From Treponema sp. (lineage in GTDB: Bacteria; Spirochaetota; Spirochaetia; Treponematales; Breznakiellaceae): 24,328 bases of DNA. Positions within the stretch are counted from its first letter, which is position 1. Each line of letters starts with the position of its first letter. Where the stretch lies: contig JAITSE010000015.1 of assembly GCA_031288005.1 (NCBI GenBank), forward strand, positions 1 through 24,328, in the 5' to 3' direction. The position numbers were made by a program, and so were the translations under genes. Below the pieces are notes generated by a model. The model had not been told where the DNA came from, did not search any database, and saw only the letters and a list, made by a program, of their open reading frames with translations. Shown in pieces: positions 23,906 through 24,328 of this stretch.

Positions 23906-23942
23906 GCAGGCCTGCGGCCCTGCGACCCGCTGCGCGGGTCGC
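23906..23942. repeat. GC-rich palindromes upstream of hprK
   Basis: A perfect 10-bp palindrome GCAGGCCTGC (23906-23915) is followed by a 9-bp stem, GCGACCCGC (23922-23930) pairing with GCGGGTCGC (23934-23942), loop TGC. Confidence 0.7.
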
Positions 23943-23944
23943 TT

Positions 23945-23978
23945 GGAGTTTTTTGACCCTGAAGGGTCAAAAAACTCC
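23945..23978. repeat. Perfect 15-bp inverted repeat with four-base loop
   Basis: GGAGTTTTTTGACCC (23945-23959) pairs exactly with 23964-23978 around loop TGAA. No T-run lies outside the stem, but the arms themselves contain six T or A. It could be a transcriptional stop, a mobile-repeat end or a protein site. Confidence 0.8.
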
Positions 23979-24030
23979 CCGCACTGGTTCCACGGTCTCC
24001 GGTCTCATGTCTCAAAGGGTCCACGGTCTC
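23972..24030. repeat. Second copy of the dispersed AAACTCCCCGC-type repeat with GGTCTC motifs
   Basis: AAACTCCCCGCACTGGTT (23972-23989) matches 12647-12664 at 17 of 18 bases. TCCACGGTCTC occurs twice nearby (23989-23999 and 24020-24030), and GGTCTC/GTCTC motifs surround both copies. Confidence 0.65.
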
Positions 24031-24095
24031 AGCTCCGCCGGATTGCACGGCTCAGGTTTAAGTGAGAGCGGTGCGTGCCCGTAAACGGGCCGCGT

Positions 24096-24328
24096 ATGTT
24101 TAATTGTGATACAATCATAAACGTCAGCGCGGCTCCGAACAATGTCAGCGCGGCTCTGATAAATGTCAGAGCGGCTCTGATACATGTCAGAGCGGCTCTG
24201 ATAAATGTCAGAGCGGCTCTGATAACTGTCAGAGCGGCTCTGATAAATGTCCGAGCGGCTCTGATAAATGTCAGAGCGGCTCTGATAAATGTCAGAGCGG
24301 CTCTGATAAATGTCAGAGCGGCTCTGAT
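24096..24328 (+). CDS. Possible heptapeptide-repeat protein encoded by the tandem array (runs off the right edge)
   Basis: From ATG 24096 the frame stays open to the end of the window. It reads MFNCDTIIN and then seven-residue repeats of the VRAALIN type (first copies VSAAPNN and VSAALIN). The frame is open partly because 21 is a multiple of three, and two other frames through the array are also open. No ribosome site precedes the ATG. One base change (24249 copy, AGA to CGA) is silent in this frame; others are not. No family is recognised. I list it as possible rather than likely; a repeat or RNA element is at least as good an explanation. Confidence 0.22.
   Translation, partial: MFNCDTIINVSAAPNNVSAALINVRAALIHVRAALINVRAALITVRAALINVRAALINVRAALINVRAALINVRAAL
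24110..24115 (+). promoter_or_regulatory. Possible -10 element (TACAAT) in a small dyad just before the array
   Basis: TACAAT lies in ATTGT-GAT-ACAAT (24103-24115), eight bases before the first array unit. No convincing -35 is present 16-18 bases upstream, so this is weak evidence that the array is transcribed. Confidence 0.25.
24123..24328. repeat. 21-bp tandem array of palindromes, at least 9.8 copies, open at the window edge
   Basis: Units start at 24123 and every 21 bases to 24312. The core is TCAGAGCGGCTCTGA, a perfect dyad (7-base arms around one G), followed by a six-base spacer of the TAAATG type. Copies 3-6 and 8-10 have the intact core, copy 7 has one change (CCGAG), and copies 1 and 2 are degenerate (CAGCGC, CTCCGA). 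The left boundary is therefore decayed. Copies abut with no unique spacers. Confidence 0.97.

Noticed and set aside
24123..24328. CRISPR array
   Set aside because: The repeats abut with no variable spacers, the unit is only 21 bp and no cas genes are present.

Overview
The window looks like a chromosome segment of a Treponema-type spirochaete. The evidence is the flagellar block flgN-flgK-flgL-fliW-csrA, an HPr kinase/HPr pair in one run with an NtrY/NtrX-like two-component system, lexA and holA, and a fast-diverging beta-barrel outer-membrane protein. The moderate-to-high GC content, abundant intergenic repeats and repeat-rich surface lipoprotein would fit a free-living or gut (for example termite-gut) treponeme better than a host-restricted pathogen. 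The species call is inference.

Layout. 1-1774 (+): the end of a defence-type locus, made of the C-terminal half of an Eco57I-like DNA adenine methylase and an apparently truncated MNT-type nucleotidyltransferase. 1771-3940 (-): a STAS anti-sigma-factor antagonist followed by a MATE transporter with an RsbW-like ATPase domain fused to its C terminus. 4136-7780 (-): a large lipoprotein with about ten InlB-type B repeats, ended by two stacked hairpins. 8183-12596 (+): the flagellar hook-filament junction operon with FliW and CsrA, behind a good sigma-28-like promoter. 12597-12922: a gene-free stretch full of short inverted repeats. 12923-14212 (-): an outer-membrane protein whose promoter also resembles a sigma-28 site. 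14383-17499 (-): tex followed by ftsJ/rlmE. 17738-23869 (-): hprK, ptsH (HPr), ntrY-like kinase, ntrX-like sigma-54 activator, lexA and holA, closely spaced or overlapping and probably co-transcribed. 23870-24328: strong inverted repeats, then a 21-bp tandem array of palindromes that runs off the right edge.

How the genes work together. FlgN should chaperone FlgK and FlgL to the flagellar export apparatus, and FliW and CsrA form the known partner switch linking flagellin export to flagellin translation. The right-hand operon joins a metabolic phospho-switch (HprK/HPr), a membrane sensor-regulator pair, the SOS repressor and the clamp-loader delta subunit. The STAS/MATE-ATPase pair looks like a partner-switching module built into a membrane transporter. 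Its ATPase domain lacks key residues, which makes it the most unusual protein arrangement here. The most unusual DNA structure is the palindromic 21-bp array at the right end.
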